NCBI RefSeq assembly: GCF_000385215.1
Contig: NZ_ARQK01000054.1
Location: 1 to 64,000 of the forward strand
Reading direction: 5' to 3'
DNA: 64,000 nt
Origin: Thioalkalivibrio thiocyanoxidans ARh2
GTDB lineage: Bacteria; Pseudomonadota; Gammaproteobacteria; Ectothiorhodospirales; Ectothiorhodospiraceae
The translations under genes and the position numbers were made by a program. Below are positions 1 to 8,983 of the stretch, piece after piece (positions within the stretch are counted from its first letter, which is position 1; every line of letters starts with the position of its first letter). A model generated the notes under the pieces. That model did no database searches, was not told the origin of the DNA, and saw only the letters and a list, made by a program, of their open reading frames with translations.

Positions 1-270
1 GACGAGGGCAATGGTGGCGGTATGCCCCCGCAGCTGACCCAGGCGGGTGAAGCTGGTGCGCCTCCGGCCGAAGAAGATGACGACGACGAAGGCAATGGCG
101 GTATGCCCCCGCAGATGGTCCAGGCCGGTGATGCTGCGGGCCCTGCGGACGAAGATGACGACGACGAGGGCAATGGCGGCATGCCTCCGCAAATGGCCCA
201 GGCTGGCGGTGAAGCCCCGGCTGGCGATGATAACGACGATGACGATGACGACGACAGCCCCGACTGGTAA
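1..270 (+). CDS. acidic repeat protein, C-terminal part (cut by window edge)
   Basis: The frame is open from the first base, so the gene starts before the window. The visible 89 residues are low complexity: three tandem units of 26-27 residues, each with a MPPQ..QAG core followed by a Pro/Ala stretch and an acidic run (DDDDEGNGG), ending in a longer Asp run and SPDW. At the DNA level the units repeat every 81 and 78 bases. No known domain is visible in this part. Such acidic, Pro/Gly-rich tails suit a secreted or surface protein of a halophile, but the N-terminus that would decide this is missing. The next gene also encodes a Gly/Pro-rich secreted protein, so the two may be related in role. 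Confidence 0.7.
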   Translation, partial: DEGNGGGMPPQLTQAGEAGAPPAEEDDDDEGNGGMPPQMVQAGDAAGPADEDDDDEGNGGMPPQMAQAGGEAPAGDDNDDDDDDDSPDW

Positions 271-285
271 GGGGCTAACGGGCAA

Positions 286-346
286 GCCGGGCAGTATCCG
301 TCTGCCCGGCCCCCATTCCTGAGGCAGGAGCCTCAGGAATTTTTTT
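286..346 (+). terminator. double hairpin ending in a rho-independent terminator
   Basis: A 9-bp stem (GCCGGGCAG 286-294 with CTGCCCGGC 302-310) is followed by an 11-bp stem (ATTCCTGAGGC 315-325 with GCCTCAGGAAT 330-340) running into a T tract (to 346). The second hairpin is a classical intrinsic terminator for the acidic repeat gene. Confidence 0.85.
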
Positions 347-370
347 AACCCAGAGGAAGAGGTAGAGAAG

Positions 371-901
371 ATGAGCTTTCGCAAGACCGCACTCGCATTT
401 GCTTTGACTTCCATGTTCGCGATCGGTGGCGTGGCGACCGCGCAGACCGGCGACATGGGTGGTGCACAGGGTGGCGCCGAAGGGGCCCCGCCGCAGGGTG
501 GTGCCGAAGGTGGTGCCCCGCCGCAGGGTGGCCAGCCGCCGGAAGGTGGTGCCCAGGGTGGTCAGCCGCCTGAAGGTGGTGCTCCGCCGGAAGGTGGTGC
601 CGCCGGTGCCCCGCCCGCTCAGGAAGCCCCTGAAGTGGACCTGAGCGAAGAAGATATCGACACGTTCGTGGGCGCCTTTGTGGCCGTCCAGGAAGTGCGC
701 GAAGACTTCGCCAACCGCCTGCAGGAAGCCGAGGATGAAACCGAGGCCCAGTCCATGCAGCAGGAGGCCCAGGACGAAATGGTCAGCGCTGTTGAAGACG
801 CCGGCATGACCGTCGAGGAGTACAACGAGGTGGCCATGGCCCTGCAGAACGATCCCGAATTGATGCAGGAAGTCCAGGAGCGCGCCGAAGCGGAGATGTA
901 A
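371..901 (+). CDS. secreted DUF4168 protein with Gly/Pro repeats
   Basis: 176 residues. Residues 1-24 form a Sec signal peptide ending in ATAQ. Residues 25-85 are a low-complexity linker of GGAPPQGG/PPEGGA repeats. Residues 90-176 match the DUF4168 family: an alpha-helical segment in which a hydrophobic helix, a charged helix and the ending VEDAGMTVEEYNEVAMALQ..PEL can be recognised. The family's function is unknown; members are exported. The ATG is preceded by a purine-rich AGAGGAAGAGG site, and a terminator stands on each side, so the gene is monocistronic. The linker, much like the repeats of the preceding gene, suggests an unstructured spacer or cell-surface role. Confidence 0.8.
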   Translation: MSFRKTALAFALTSMFAIGGVATAQTGDMGGAQGGAEGAPPQGGAEGGAPPQGGQPPEGGAQGGQPPEGGAPPEGGAAGAPPAQEAPEVDLSEEDIDTFVGAFVAVQEVREDFANRLQEAEDETEAQSMQQEAQDEMVSAVEDAGMTVEEYNEVAMALQNDPELMQEVQERAEAEM

Positions 902-944
902 TCCGTCTGCGCTTCGGACCCCGGGCCTCGCGCCCGGGTCCAGA

Positions 945-972
945 AAGGGCCGGCCTTCGTGCCGGCCTTTTT
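945..972 (+). terminator. rho-independent terminator
   Basis: Stem GGCCGGC (948-954) with GCCGGCC (961-967), loop CTTCGT, A tract before and TTTTT after. It ends the DUF4168 gene. Confidence 0.85.
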
Positions 973-1152
973 ATTGGCTTCTTTCGGGGCGGCTGTTTCC
1001 CGGCCGGGAAACGCGCAAGATCCCGAAGGGGCATTCTCTGGCAGGGTATCGATGGGCGTGGGCAATAATCCCCCCGCGTCTCTTGAACCGGGCGGCAGGA
1101 AGCGCTATTCTTGCGCGCTTTCTGAATCGCCCCGACATCGGAGCATCAAGAC

Positions 1153-1581
1153 ATGAGCACCATCAGCGCCAAGCCGGCTGAAGTCGAACGCGACTGGTTC
1201 CTGGTCGACGCCGCGGACAAGACCCTCGGCCGCCTCGCCACGGAAATCGCGCGTCGCCTGCGCGGGAAGCACAAGCCCGTCTATACGCCGCACGTGGACA
1301 CTGGCGATTACATCGTCGTGATCAACGCGGAAAAGATTCGCGTGTCCGGCAACAAGGCCAGCGACAAAAAGTACTTCCGCCATACCGGCTACCCGGGTGG
1401 TATCAAGGAAGCCAATTTCAACCAGATGATTGACCGTCATCCGGAGAAGGTGCTCGAGCTCGCAGTGAAGGGCATGCTGCCGCGCAACCCGCTGGGCCGC
1501 GCCATGTTCAAGAAGCTCAAGGTGTACTCCGGTACCGAGCATCGCCACACCGCGCAGCAGCCGCAGCCGCTCGACATCTGA
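1153..1581 (+). CDS. rplM: 50S ribosomal protein L13
   Basis: 142 residues, the normal length of L13. The sequence has family blocks such as [11 protein letters not shown] at the N-terminus, [23 protein letters not shown] and [17 protein letters not shown]13 is an early-assembly protein of the large subunit that binds 23S rRNA. The start at 1153 aligns with other gammaproteobacterial L13 proteins. rpsI follows after 29 bases, the usual two-gene operon. The 180 bases upstream hold the previous terminator and presumably the promoter. Confidence 0.97.
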   Translation: MSTISAKPAEVERDWFLVDAADKTLGRLATEIARRLRGKHKPVYTPHVDTGDYIVVINAEKIRVSGNKASDKKYFRHTGYPGGIKEANFNQMIDRHPEKVLELAVKGMLPRNPLGRAMFKKLKVYSGTEHRHTAQQPQPLDI

Positions 1582-1610
1582 CGGCTAAACAGCAAGGGAA
1601 ATCGATCCGT

Positions 1611-2003
1611 ATGGCTACCAATCAATACTACGGCACCGGCCGTCGCAAGACCTCCTCGGCCCGCGTGTTCCTGCGCCCGGGCACGGGCAACATCACGGTC
1701 AACGACAAGCCGCTGGACGAGTTCTTCGGCCGCCAGACCTCGCGCATGGTCGTGCGTCAGCCGCTGGAGGCCACCGAGTCCACCGAGAACTTCGACGTGA
1801 TCGCGACTGTGGAAGGCGGCGGCGGCAACGGCCAGGCCGGTGCCATTCGTCTGGGCATTGCCCGCGCGCTGGTGCAATACAACGAAGAGATGCGTTCGCC
1901 GCTGCGTCGCGGTGGTCATCTGACCCGTGACGCCCGCGAGGTGGAGCGCAAGAAGGTCGGCCTGCGCAAGGCCCGCCGCGCGACCCAGTACTCGAAGCGC
2001 TAA
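1611..2003 (+). CDS. rpsI: 30S ribosomal protein S9
   Basis: 130 residues, typical length. Family hallmarks are the N-terminal [16 protein letters not shown], the glycine-rich [21 protein letters not shown] segment and the basic C-terminal tail ending in [10 protein letters not shown], which reaches the P-site tRNA in the 30S subunit. It sits downstream of rplM in one transcription unit; tRNA-Gln begins 39 bases after the stop and may be read from the same transcript. Confidence 0.97.
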   Translation: MATNQYYGTGRRKTSSARVFLRPGTGNITVNDKPLDEFFGRQTSRMVVRQPLEATESTENFDVIATVEGGGGNGQAGAIRLGIARALVQYNEEMRSPLRRGGHLTRDAREVERKKVGLRKARRATQYSKR

Positions 2004-2042
2004 ACCGCGCTCGAGTGCCGGAGCGTACGGCACCCGGTTTAC

Positions 2043-2116
2043 TGGGGGATCGTCTAGCGGTAGGACTACGGACTCTGACTCCGTCAACCCAGGTTCGAAT
2101 CCTGGTCCCCCAGCCA
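2043..2116 (+). tRNA. tRNA-Gln (CTG anticodon)
   Basis: A complete cloverleaf of 74 bases with encoded CCA. Acceptor TGGGGGA (2043-2049) pairs with TCCCCCA (2106-2112). The anticodon stem ACGGA/TCCGT encloses loop CTCTGAC with anticodon CTG at 2075-2077. The T arm is CCAGG-TTCGAAT-CCTGG. It would read CAG codons, which predominate in this GC-rich genome. Confidence 0.95.
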
Positions 2117-2157
2117 TCCATAGAAAAGGGCCCCCTCGTGGGGCCCTTTTCTATGGA
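2117..2157 (+). terminator. perfect 18-bp palindromic terminator after tRNA-Gln
   Basis: An uninterrupted 18-bp stem (2117-2134 with 2140-2157, loop CTCGT) starts directly after the tRNA CCA. It carries an A run on the left and a T run on the right, so it can work in both orientations. Its core (GGGCCCC-CTCGT-GGGGCCC) is repeated at 2355-2373 as part of the duplicated element. Confidence 0.85.
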
Positions 2158-2290
2158 TATTTGAGCGAGTCCAGGGTTCGAACCTGGAAGGTTCGGCGGA
2201 GCGCAGCGAAGCACTGCACGCGCAGCGCGCGTGCAGCCCCGCAGGGGTGAGGCGGCGTAGCCGCCGAATCATCCTGGTCCCCCCCAGCCA
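2128..2290 (+). repeat. tRNA-Gln-derived palindromic repeat, copy 1
   Basis: This 163-base unit consists of the terminator core, a short spacer (TATGGATATTTGAGCGAG), a T-arm-like hairpin CCAGG-GTTCGAA-CCTGG (2171-2187), about 85 bases of stacked short hairpins, and a second copy of the 3' end of tRNA-Gln (TCCTGG, C run, AGCCA; 2272-2290). The hairpin block holds CTGCACGCG/CGCGTGCAG, CCCC-GCA-GGGG and GGCGGC-GTA-GCCGCC, bounded by TTCGGCGG and its complement CCGCCGAA. It lacks an acceptor 5' strand, a D arm and an anticodon arm, so it is not a tRNA gene. Confidence 0.85.
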
Positions 2291-2354
2291 TGGCTGTGTG
2301 CCCCTCGAAGGGGCTCACGGCCATTTGCTTTGGATTGGTCACGACTTTAGAGAA

Positions 2355-2516
2355 GGGCCCCCTCGTGGGGCCCTTTTCCATGGATATTTGAGCGAGCCCA
2401 GGGTTCGAACCTGGAAGGTTCGGCGAGGCGCAGCGAAGCACTGCACGCGCAGCGCGCGTGCAGCCCCGCAGGGGTGAGGCGGCGTAGCCGCCGAATCGTC
2501 CTGGTCCCCCCAGCCA
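2355..2516 (+). repeat. tRNA-Gln-derived palindromic repeat, copy 2
   Basis: A nearly identical second copy, 227 bases downstream of the first. T-arm-like hairpin at 2398-2414, hairpin block, then a tRNA 3'-end copy at 2499-2516. Visible differences from copy 1 are a handful of bases (for example one fewer C in the C run and GGCGAGGCGC for GGCGGAGCGC). The 64-base spacer 2291-2354 is not shared; it carries its own hairpin, GCCCCTCGAAGGGGC, within a longer imperfect stem. Confidence 0.85.
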
Positions 2517-2751
2517 TTCCCCGTAAGAGCCTTCGATGGGCCGTCGCGGGGCGAGCCTGGCGATGCGGCCATCAATGCCGCTGCTTTCCCTCCCTACTTC
2601 CCAAACTCGCTACACTCCGCCTGTCGACGCACCGCCACCCGCATCCAGCGGGAATTCTTGTGGTCCCTCTGCGTCGAAGCCTTCAGGAATGGCGCGAACG
2701 TCGACTCGATACGCGCCAGACAAGATCAAAAAACAGGAGAGGAGAGAGTCC
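2517..2751 (+). other. non-coding gap before the metallo-hydrolase gene
   Basis: Between the second tRNA-derived repeat and the ATG at 2752 no gene is supported. An in-frame extension upstream of 2752 exists, but its composition (Pro/Ser/Arg) does not look like the protein that follows. AGGAGAGGAGAG just before 2752 is the ribosome binding site. A TACACT hexamer near 2612 could be a -10 box; no convincing -35 was found. Confidence 0.6.
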
Positions 2752-3669
2752 ATGTCGGTACCTGAAAACCCCTACGAGCCGGTCAGCGTCGATACCACTG
2801 CCCACGAGGTCGAGGGCGCGGATACCTGGTACATGATCGGGATATCCGGAATCCCGGACCCGGACAACGAGGGGCATACCTCGAACGCGGGTTTCGTGGT
2901 GACGGACGAGGGTGTGGTGGTCTACGACGCCCTGGGGACGCCGCCGCTCGGGTTCGAGATGATTAGGCGGATCAAGGAGGTCACCGACCAGCCGATCAAG
3001 TACGTGATCGCGGGGCATTATCACGCAGATCATATCTATGGCCTGCAGGCCTTCGCCGACCATACCGACGCGAAGATTATCGGGCAGTCGCGCGCGAAGG
3101 ACTATCTCGACAGCCCCGGGGCCGCCGCACGGCTCGAGCAGCGCCGAGGCGTGCTGACACCCTGGGTCGACGAGGACACCCAGATCATCCCGCCGGACGA
3201 GTTCTTTGATGACGAGTACGTGATCGAGCTGGGCGGCAAGACGTTTCGTTGCGTACACGCCGGCCCGGCCCATTCACCGGATGACATCATCATGGTGGTG
3301 GAGGAGACCGGGGTGGTCTTTGCCGGCGACATCGTGTTCGACGGCCGCATCCCGTTCATGGGGGATGACGCACTGGACTCGGAAAACTGGGTCAATCGTC
3401 TGGAAGAACTGATGGACATGGACCTGAAGTTCCTGGTCCCGGGGCATGGCGACGCAACCGACGAGGCAGCACGCGCGGTGAAGTTCACCCGTGACTATAT
3501 CGCCTATCTGCGTGAACACATGGGCGCGGCAGTCGAGAATATGGATTCCTTCGACGAGGCCTATGCGGCGATGGACTGGTCGGACTACGAGGACCTGCCG
3601 GCCTTCGAGGAGACCAACCGGAGTAACGCCAACGCTGTTTACCTGGAGATGGAAGAAAAACTCTTCTGA
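2752..3669 (+). CDS. MBL-fold metallo-hydrolase (SoxH-like)
   Basis: 305 residues. All metal ligands of the metallo-beta-lactamase fold can be seen: HYHADH (H89, H91, D93, H94), H174 in HAGPAHSPDD, D193 in VFAGDIVFD and H232 in VPGHGD, so a binuclear zinc or iron site is expected. There is no signal peptide. The overall layout resembles the SoxH/quinoprotein-relay group of MBL hydrolases often found near sulfur-oxidation genes; the substrate cannot be read from sequence. The start at 2752 is chosen for its strong AGGAGAGGA site. The C-terminal 60 residues are acidic and aromatic and may form a helical cap. A small membrane protein follows after 53 bases. Confidence 0.85.
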   Translation: MSVPENPYEPVSVDTTAHEVEGADTWYMIGISGIPDPDNEGHTSNAGFVVTDEGVVVYDALGTPPLGFEMIRRIKEVTDQPIKYVIAGHYHADHIYGLQAFADHTDAKIIGQSRAKDYLDSPGAAARLEQRRGVLTPWVDEDTQIIPPDEFFDDEYVIELGGKTFRCVHAGPAHSPDDIIMVVEETGVVFAGDIVFDGRIPFMGDDALDSENWVNRLEELMDMDLKFLVPGHGDATDEAARAVKFTRDYIAYLREHMGAAVENMDSFDEAYAAMDWSDYEDLPAFEETNRSNANAVYLEMEEKLF

Positions 3670-3722
3670 TCTCGATCACTCGCGGTATGCCGGGCCGTCG
3701 AGCCCGGCAAAGGAGCATCCGC

Positions 3723-3872
3723 ATGACGCTGCATATTGATCCCGGCCTGTTGACGGCCATCCTCTCGCTGGGTGCCGGCATCCTGATTCTGATCTGGCCC
3801 CGGCTGCTGAACTACATCGTGGCGATCTACCTGATCGTGATCGGTGCGGTGGGCTTGCTGGCCTACCTGTAA
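3723..3872 (+). CDS. DUF3096-type small membrane protein
   Basis: 49 residues starting MTLHIDPGLLTAILSLGAG. Two hydrophobic helices (about residues 8-22 and 27-47) separated by WPRLLN make almost the whole protein. This pattern, with IL.WPRLLNYIVAIYLI, is that of the DUF3096 family of unknown function. The start at 3723 is preferred over an upstream ATG at 3687 because AAAGGAG lies 8 bases before it, and the upstream extension would be basic and overlap a GCCGGGC/GCCCGGC hairpin (3691-3708). Confidence 0.75.
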   Translation: MTLHIDPGLLTAILSLGAGILILIWPRLLNYIVAIYLIVIGAVGLLAYL

Positions 3873-4022
3873 CGCCGGGTAGCCAGAAGCCGGGCACCGA
3901 TCGGCGCGGGGATCGGCGAATACTTTGGCGCCCAAAAGCATGGACGAAGAGTGCGACTTCGTGCGCCTCCCGCACGGAGCCGTTACTCTTTGCGCTCATT
4001 CTGATCGGGGGGCCAAGCCTCA

Positions 4023-7000
4023 ATGACCGCCGAACGCGTTCGAGAAATACCCTATAACTACACTTCATTCTCCGACCGCGAAATTGTCATCCGCTTCCTG
4101 GGTTCCGATACCTGGGACCTCCTCAACGAACTGCGTGGGGAACGCCAGACGGGTGTCTCTGCGCGCATGCTGTTCGAGGTGCTCGGCGACATGTGGGTGG
4201 TCGCCCGCAACCCGTATATCCAGGACGACCTGCTGGACGACAAGAAGCGCCGCAAGTCGCTGATCGATGCGATGCAGCATCGCCTGGACCAGATTCGCAA
4301 GCGTGCCGACGGCAACGAGAAGGCGCTGACGCTGGCGCGCCGCGCCCAGGCCGCGGTCACCGCATTTGCCGACGAGTTCCAGCAGACGCTGGAGCTGCGC
4401 GAGCGCGTGCGCAAGCGCATGAAAGGCTTGACCCACAAGGACAACATCCAGTTCGGCGGCCTGGCCCGCGTCTCGCATGTCACCGACGCCACCGACTGGC
4501 GCGTGGAACTGCCGTTCGTCGTGCTGACCCCGGACTCCGAAGAAGAGATGGGGCCGCTGGTCGCCGCCTGTATCGAACTCGGCCTGACCGTGATCCCGCG
4601 CGGTGGTGGGACCGGCTATACCGGGAGTGCTGTGCCGCTGTCCAAGCGTTCCGCTGTAATCAATACCGAGAAGCTTGAAGGCATCGGCGCGGTCGAGCGT
4701 CGTCCGCTCCCGGGTGTCGATCAGGACGTGGCCGTCGTGCGCGTGGAGGCCGGCGTGGTTACCAAGCGGGTCTCCGAGCTGGCCGCCGAGAATGGACTCG
4801 TGTTCGCGGTGGACCCGACCTCGCAGGATGCGTCCACCATCGGCGGCAACGTGGCGATGAACGCCGGGGGCAAGAAGGCCGTGCTCTGGGGGACCGCGCT
4901 GGACAACCTCGCGTCCTGGACCATGGTCACGCCCGAGGCGAACTGGATGTACATCGAACGTCTGGATCACAACCTCGGCAAGATCCACGACGCCGAGACT
5001 GTACGTTTCCGCATCACCCGCTACGGGCCCGACGGCCGTACGCCGAATGGCGAACCGGAGGTGCTGGAGATGCCCGGTGCGCGCTTTCGCAAGGTCGGCC
5101 TGGGCAAGGACGTGACCGACAAGGCCCTGATGGGCGTACCGGGCATCCAGAAGGAGGGCTGCGACGGCCTGATCACCTCGGCCGAGTTCATCCTGCACCG
5201 GATGCCGGACAACATCCGCACCGTCTGCCTGGAGTTCTACGGGACCGATCTGCATCAGGCCGTGCCGGCGATCGTCGAGATCAAGGACGCGGTGGACGCC
5301 GAGGACGAGGTCCTGCTGGCGGGGCTGGAGCACCTGGACGAGCGCTACGTGCGCGCGGTCAAGTACACCCCGAAGGGTGCGCGTGGCGAGCAGCCGAAAA
5401 TGGTGCTGATCGCCGATATCGTCTCCGACAACGAGGATGCCCTGGGGCAGCTTGCCGCCAGGATGGTGCGCGCGGCCAACGCCCGCAACGGCGAGGGCTT
5501 TGTCGCCGTAAGCCCGGAGGCGCGCAAGCGCTTCTGGGCGGATCGCGCGCGCACCGCCGCGATCGCGCACCACACCAATGCGTTCAAGATCAACGAGGAC
5601 GTGGTGATCCCGCTGGAGCGGCTCGCCGAGTACACCGAGGGGATCGAGACCCTGAACGTGCGCGAGTCGCTGAAGAACAAGCTGGCGATGATCGACGAGG
5701 TGCTGGAGTGCATGCGCGGCGACCATCCGGAACTGCGTGAACTGCTGGAGGATACCGGCGGCGAAGGGCAGCAGTGGTTCGAGGCCAAGCGCGAACGCGC
5801 GGTGGAAAAGCTCGAGGCGGTGCAAAAGCGCTGGAAGGCGATCGCGGACAACTTCTTTACGCTGGCCTCCGAGTGCGACGAGCTGCTGGACGAACCCGCC
5901 CGCGCCGATCGCCGTGACCACGACAAGCTGATCAACCTGCTGCTGCGCCGCAGTCTGCGCGTCTCCTATCGCGCGGAGGTGGAGCGGCCGCTGTTCGAGA
6001 TCTTTGACGGTCACCAGATGGAGTCGGTGCGCAAGCGCCTGGCCGCGATCCACGACCGCGTGCTGACCAGCCGGTTGTTCATCGCCCTGCACATGCATGC
6101 CGGGGATGGCAACGTGCACACCAATATCCCGGTCAACTCCAACGACTATCAGATGATGCACCAGGCCGAACGCCTGGTGGACGACGTGATGCGCCTGGCG
6201 CGCGAGCTGAACGGTGTGATCTCCGGCGAGCACGGGATCGGGCTGACCAAGATGCAGTATCTCGAGCCCGAGCGCATCGAGTCGTTCGCGAAGTACAAGA
6301 AGCAGGTCGACCCGAACGGTGTGTTCAACGCCGGCAAGCTGCTCGAGGGCTCCGGGCTGTCCAATGCCTACACGCCGTCCCTGCGCCTGGTGAAGCAGGA
6401 GGCGCTGATCCTGGAACAGAGCGAGCTGGGCGACCTGAACGACGAGATCAAGGACTGCCTGCGATGCGGCAAGTGCAAGCCGGAGTGCAACACGCATGTC
6501 CCGCGCGCCAACCTGCTCTACTCGCCGCGCAACAAGATCCTGGCCACCGGCCTGATCGTCGAGGCCTTCCTCTACGAGGAGCAGACCCGGCGCGGGCTGT
6601 CGCTGCACCACTTCGACGAGATGAACGATGTGGCCGACCACTGCACGATCTGCCATAAGTGCCTGAACCCGTGCCCGGTCGACATCGACTTCGGCGACGT
6701 GACCATGCATATGCGCTCGATCCTGAAAAAGAAGGGCAAGCGCAAGGCGACCCCGGCCACGATGATGTCCATGGCCTTTCTGAACACCAAGGACCCGGCC
6801 AAGATCAAGGGCATCCGCAAGGGGGCGATCCAGATGGGCTATGCCGCCCAGCGCCTCGGCCACTATGCATTCAAGAAGCTCAACCTGACCGGCGAGGGCA
6901 AGCGCCCGCGCTCCACGACCGGCAAGGCCCCGATGCACGAGCAGGTCGTGCACTTCGTGAAAAAGCCGATGCCGGCCGGACTGCCGAGCCAGACCACGCG

Positions 7001-7865
7001 GCAGATGCTGGGCCTGGAGGATTCGCGCTATGTGCCGATCCTGCGCGACCCGGTGAAGACCGACCTCGACTCGGATGCGGTGTTCTACTTCCCCGGCTGT
7101 GGCTCCGAACGCCTGTTCAGTCAGGTCGGGCTGGCAACACTGGCCATGCTCTATGACGTCGGTGCGCAGACCGTGCTGCCGCCGGGCTACCTGTGCTGCG
7201 GCTATCCGCAGAACTCCAATGGCGACTTCGACAAGGGCTCGCAGATCACCACCGAGAACCGGGTGCTGTTCCACCGCGTGGCGACCACGCTGAACTACCT
7301 GGACATCAAGACCGTGGTGGTCTCCTGCGGGACCTGCATGGATCAGCTGCTCAAGTACGAGTTCGAGCGCATCTTCCCGGGCTGCCGCCTGCTCGACATC
7401 CACGAGTACCTGATGGAGAAGGGCGTGAAGCTGGAGGGGCTCAAGGGGGTGCAGTACATGTACCACGACCCCTGCCACTCGCCGATGAAGTCGCACAAGC
7501 CGACCGACGTGGCCGGCAAGCTGCTGGGCCAGGAGGTGCTGCAGTCCGATCGGTGCTGTGGGGAGGCCGGTACGTTCGCGGTCAGCCGGCCGGATATCGC
7601 GACCCAGGTGCGCTTCCGCAAACAGGAGGAGCTGCACAAGGGTATCCGCCAGCTCACCGGCGAGGAAAAGGCCGAGAACGGCAACGTGAAGCTCCTGACC
7701 TCCTGCCCGGCCTGCCAGCAGGGGCTGTCCCGCTACCGCGAGGACACGGGCCTGGATACCGACTACATCGTGGTCGAGATGGCCAACCGCCTGATGGGCG
7801 AGGGATGGCAGAAGGACTTTATCGACCGCGCGCGCGAGGGCGGCATCGAGAAGGTTCTTCTGTAG
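4023..7865 (+). CDS. giant DUF3683 FAD-linked oxidoreductase with Fe-S and CCG domains
   Basis: 1280 residues. Order of parts: N-terminal DUF3683 segment (about 1-150); a PCMH-type FAD-binding domain with [15 protein letters not shown] near residue 195; an FAD-oxidase C-terminal domain with [12 protein letters not shown] and [10 protein letters not shown] (about 690-750); two 4Fe-4S motifs, [11 protein letters not shown] near 812 and [12 protein letters not shown] near 873; and a GlcF/HdrB-like region with cysteine clusters FPGCGSE, LCCGYP, SCGTC, DPCH, RCCGEAG and SCPAC (1022-1230). In effect it fuses a GlcD-like flavoprotein to a GlcF-like iron-sulfur subunit. Known relatives oxidise 2-hydroxy acids (D-lactate, glycolate) and pass electrons to quinone; the substrate here is unknown. 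No signal peptide or membrane helix is visible. It appears to be a single-gene unit. Confidence 0.9.
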   Translation: MTAERVREIPYNYTSFSDREIVIRFLGSDTWDLLNELRGERQTGVSARMLFEVLGDMWVVARNPYIQDDLLDDKKRRKSLIDAMQHRLDQIRKRADGNEKALTLARRAQAAVTAFADEFQQTLELRERVRKRMKGLTHKDNIQFGGLARVSHVTDATDWRVELPFVVLTPDSEEEMGPLVAACIELGLTVIPRGGGTGYTGSAVPLSKRSAVINTEKLEGIGAVERRPLPGVDQDVAVVRVEAGVVTKRVSELAAENGLVFAVDPTSQDASTIGGNVAMNAGGKKAVLWGTALDNLASWTMVTPEANWMYIERLDHNLGKIHDAETVRFRITRYGPDGRTPNGEPEVLEMPGARFRKVGLGKDVTDKALMGVPGIQKEGCDGLITSAEFILHRMPDNIRTVCLEFYGTDLHQAVPAIVEIKDAVDAEDEVLLAGLEHLDERYVRAVKYTPKGARGEQPKMVLIADIVSDNEDALGQLAARMVRAANARNGEGFVAVSPEARKRFWADRARTAAIAHHTNAFKINEDVVIPLERLAEYTEGIETLNVRESLKNKLAMIDEVLECMRGDHPELRELLEDTGGEGQQWFEAKRERAVEKLEAVQKRWKAIADNFFTLASECDELLDEPARADRRDHDKLINLLLRRSLRVSYRAEVERPLFEIFDGHQMESVRKRLAAIHDRVLTSRLFIALHMHAGDGNVHTNIPVNSNDYQMMHQAERLVDDVMRLARELNGVISGEHGIGLTKMQYLEPERIESFAKYKKQVDPNGVFNAGKLLEGSGLSNAYTPSLRLVKQEALILEQSELGDLNDEIKDCLRCGKCKPECNTHVPRANLLYSPRNKILATGLIVEAFLYEEQTRRGLSLHHFDEMNDVADHCTICHKCLNPCPVDIDFGDVTMHMRSILKKKGKRKATPATMMSMAFLNTKDPAKIKGIRKGAIQMGYAAQRLGHYAFKKLNLTGEGKRPRSTTGKAPMHEQVVHFVKKPMPAGLPSQTTRQMLGLEDSRYVPILRDPVKTDLDSDAVFYFPGCGSERLFSQVGLATLAMLYDVGAQTVLPPGYLCCGYPQNSNGDFDKGSQITTENRVLFHRVATTLNYLDIKTVVVSCGTCMDQLLKYEFERIFPGCRLLDIHEYLMEKGVKLEGLKGVQYMYHDPCHSPMKSHKPTDVAGKLLGQEVLQSDRCCGEAGTFAVSRPDIATQVRFRKQEELHKGIRQLTGEEKAENGNVKLLTSCPACQQGLSRYREDTGLDTDYIVVEMANRLMGEGWQKDFIDRAREGGIEKVLL

Positions 7866-8064
7866 ATGGAGCGCTGCGGCACCAGGGCGGGCGGCTCGGC
7901 CCGCGCCTGGAAAGCCGCCTGTGGTTGGCTACAATCGGGGCAACCGGGTACCCTGCCAGGGCGTGCATCGCGGGATGTGCGTTCCGGGTCGGGACCCGGA
8001 GGGCTAAAGGGGCGATTCGTGGGCCGCGGTTCGCGGACGCCCATCGTCAACCAAGGGAGTTCGC

Positions 8065-8904
8065 ATGACCGTTCGTTTCGCTCGCCCCCGGGTGGCCCTG
8101 GTGGCCTTGTGCCTGAGTCTGGCCGGTGCGCCCATCGTGGTTTCGGCCCAGCAACCCTTTGTGGAATTCCCCGGTCGTCCGCTTTACGAACGCTTCGGCG
8201 TCGAGGCCGTGGACCTGTTCGACCTGCGCGGGCAGCTGTCGGGCTCCACCGTGGTCGACGTTCGCCCCAGGCTGGAATACGACATCCTGCATATCGAGGA
8301 CGCCCATCACGTCGACATCGACAGCGAAGATTTCGATCGGCAGATCCGCGCACTGGAAGAGGAACACGGCAGCCCGCTGGTGTTCTACTGCAACGGTCGC
8401 CAGAGCTACGCCGGCTATCGCGCCGCAGCACGGGCCGACGAACTTGGCGTGGCCTCCGCCCAGGCCTATGACGCCGGGATGCAGGACTGGGTCGAGCGTT
8501 ACCCGGGGCTGGCCCGTTTCCGCGGCGAACCGGCCAACGAGGTCGAAGACGAGTTGATTAGCGACGAAGACTTCGAGGCGCGCCTGCTGGCGGCCGACGA
8601 GTTTTCCCGCCAGGCCCGCCACGGCGACGACGACGTTGTCGTCGTGGATATCCGCAGCGGCGGCGAGCGCGACGAGATCTCGCTGTTCGGGGGGCGCGAG
8701 GTTGGGGCGCCCCTGTCGGATATCTCCGCCCTGGATCGCATCGTGGAAGAGGCGCGGGACAACGAGCAGACCCTGTTGATCTTCGACCAGTACGGCCAGC
8801 AGGTCCGCTGGTTGCAGTACCACCTGGAAGAGCTCGGGATGGACAACTACTACTTCCTCGAAGGTGGCCTGCAGCGCTTCTATGACGAGGTCATGGCGCG
8901 CTAG
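8065..8904 (+). CDS. exported double-rhodanese protein
   Basis: 279 residues. A signal peptide (about 1-28, ending VVSAQQ) sends it to the periplasm. The first rhodanese domain (about 40-150) has a catalytic loop CNGRQS with Cys109. The second (about 165-275) has the fold but Asp241 (FDQYGQQ) where the sulfur-carrying Cys should be, so it is probably non-catalytic. In tandem rhodaneses it is usually the C-terminal domain that is active, so the arrangement is reversed. A role in periplasmic sulfane-sulfur transfer is plausible in a sulfur oxidiser but is inferred. The ATG follows AAGGGAG. A strong terminator closes the gene. Confidence 0.85.
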   Translation: MTVRFARPRVALVALCLSLAGAPIVVSAQQPFVEFPGRPLYERFGVEAVDLFDLRGQLSGSTVVDVRPRLEYDILHIEDAHHVDIDSEDFDRQIRALEEEHGSPLVFYCNGRQSYAGYRAAARADELGVASAQAYDAGMQDWVERYPGLARFRGEPANEVEDELISDEDFEARLLAADEFSRQARHGDDDVVVVDIRSGGERDEISLFGGREVGAPLSDISALDRIVEEARDNEQTLLIFDQYGQQVRWLQYHLEELGMDNYYFLEGGLQRFYDEVMAR

Positions 8905-8945
8905 CGATCGATGCACGGACCCTTGTCGGGGGTGTTGGCAGAACG

Positions 8946-8974
8946 AAAAAGGCCGGGAACCCCCCGGCCTTTTT
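8946..8974. terminator. bidirectional terminator between rhodanese gene and DUF2905 gene
   Basis: AAAAAGGCCGGG, loop AACC, CCCGGCCTTTTT. The A and T tracts on either side of a GC stem let it serve the two converging genes. Confidence 0.9.
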
Positions 8975-8983
8975 GTTACGTCG

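Noticed and set aside
2128-2516. Additional tRNA genes after tRNA-Gln
   Set aside because: The copies contain only a T-arm-like hairpin and a 3' end; acceptor 5' strand, D arm and anticodon arm are missing.
4065-7637. Open frame of 1190 codons on the minus strand
   Set aside because: It is the antisense shadow of the DUF3683 oxidoreductase; composition is His/Gln/Leu rich with no domain, as expected from GC-rich reverse complements.
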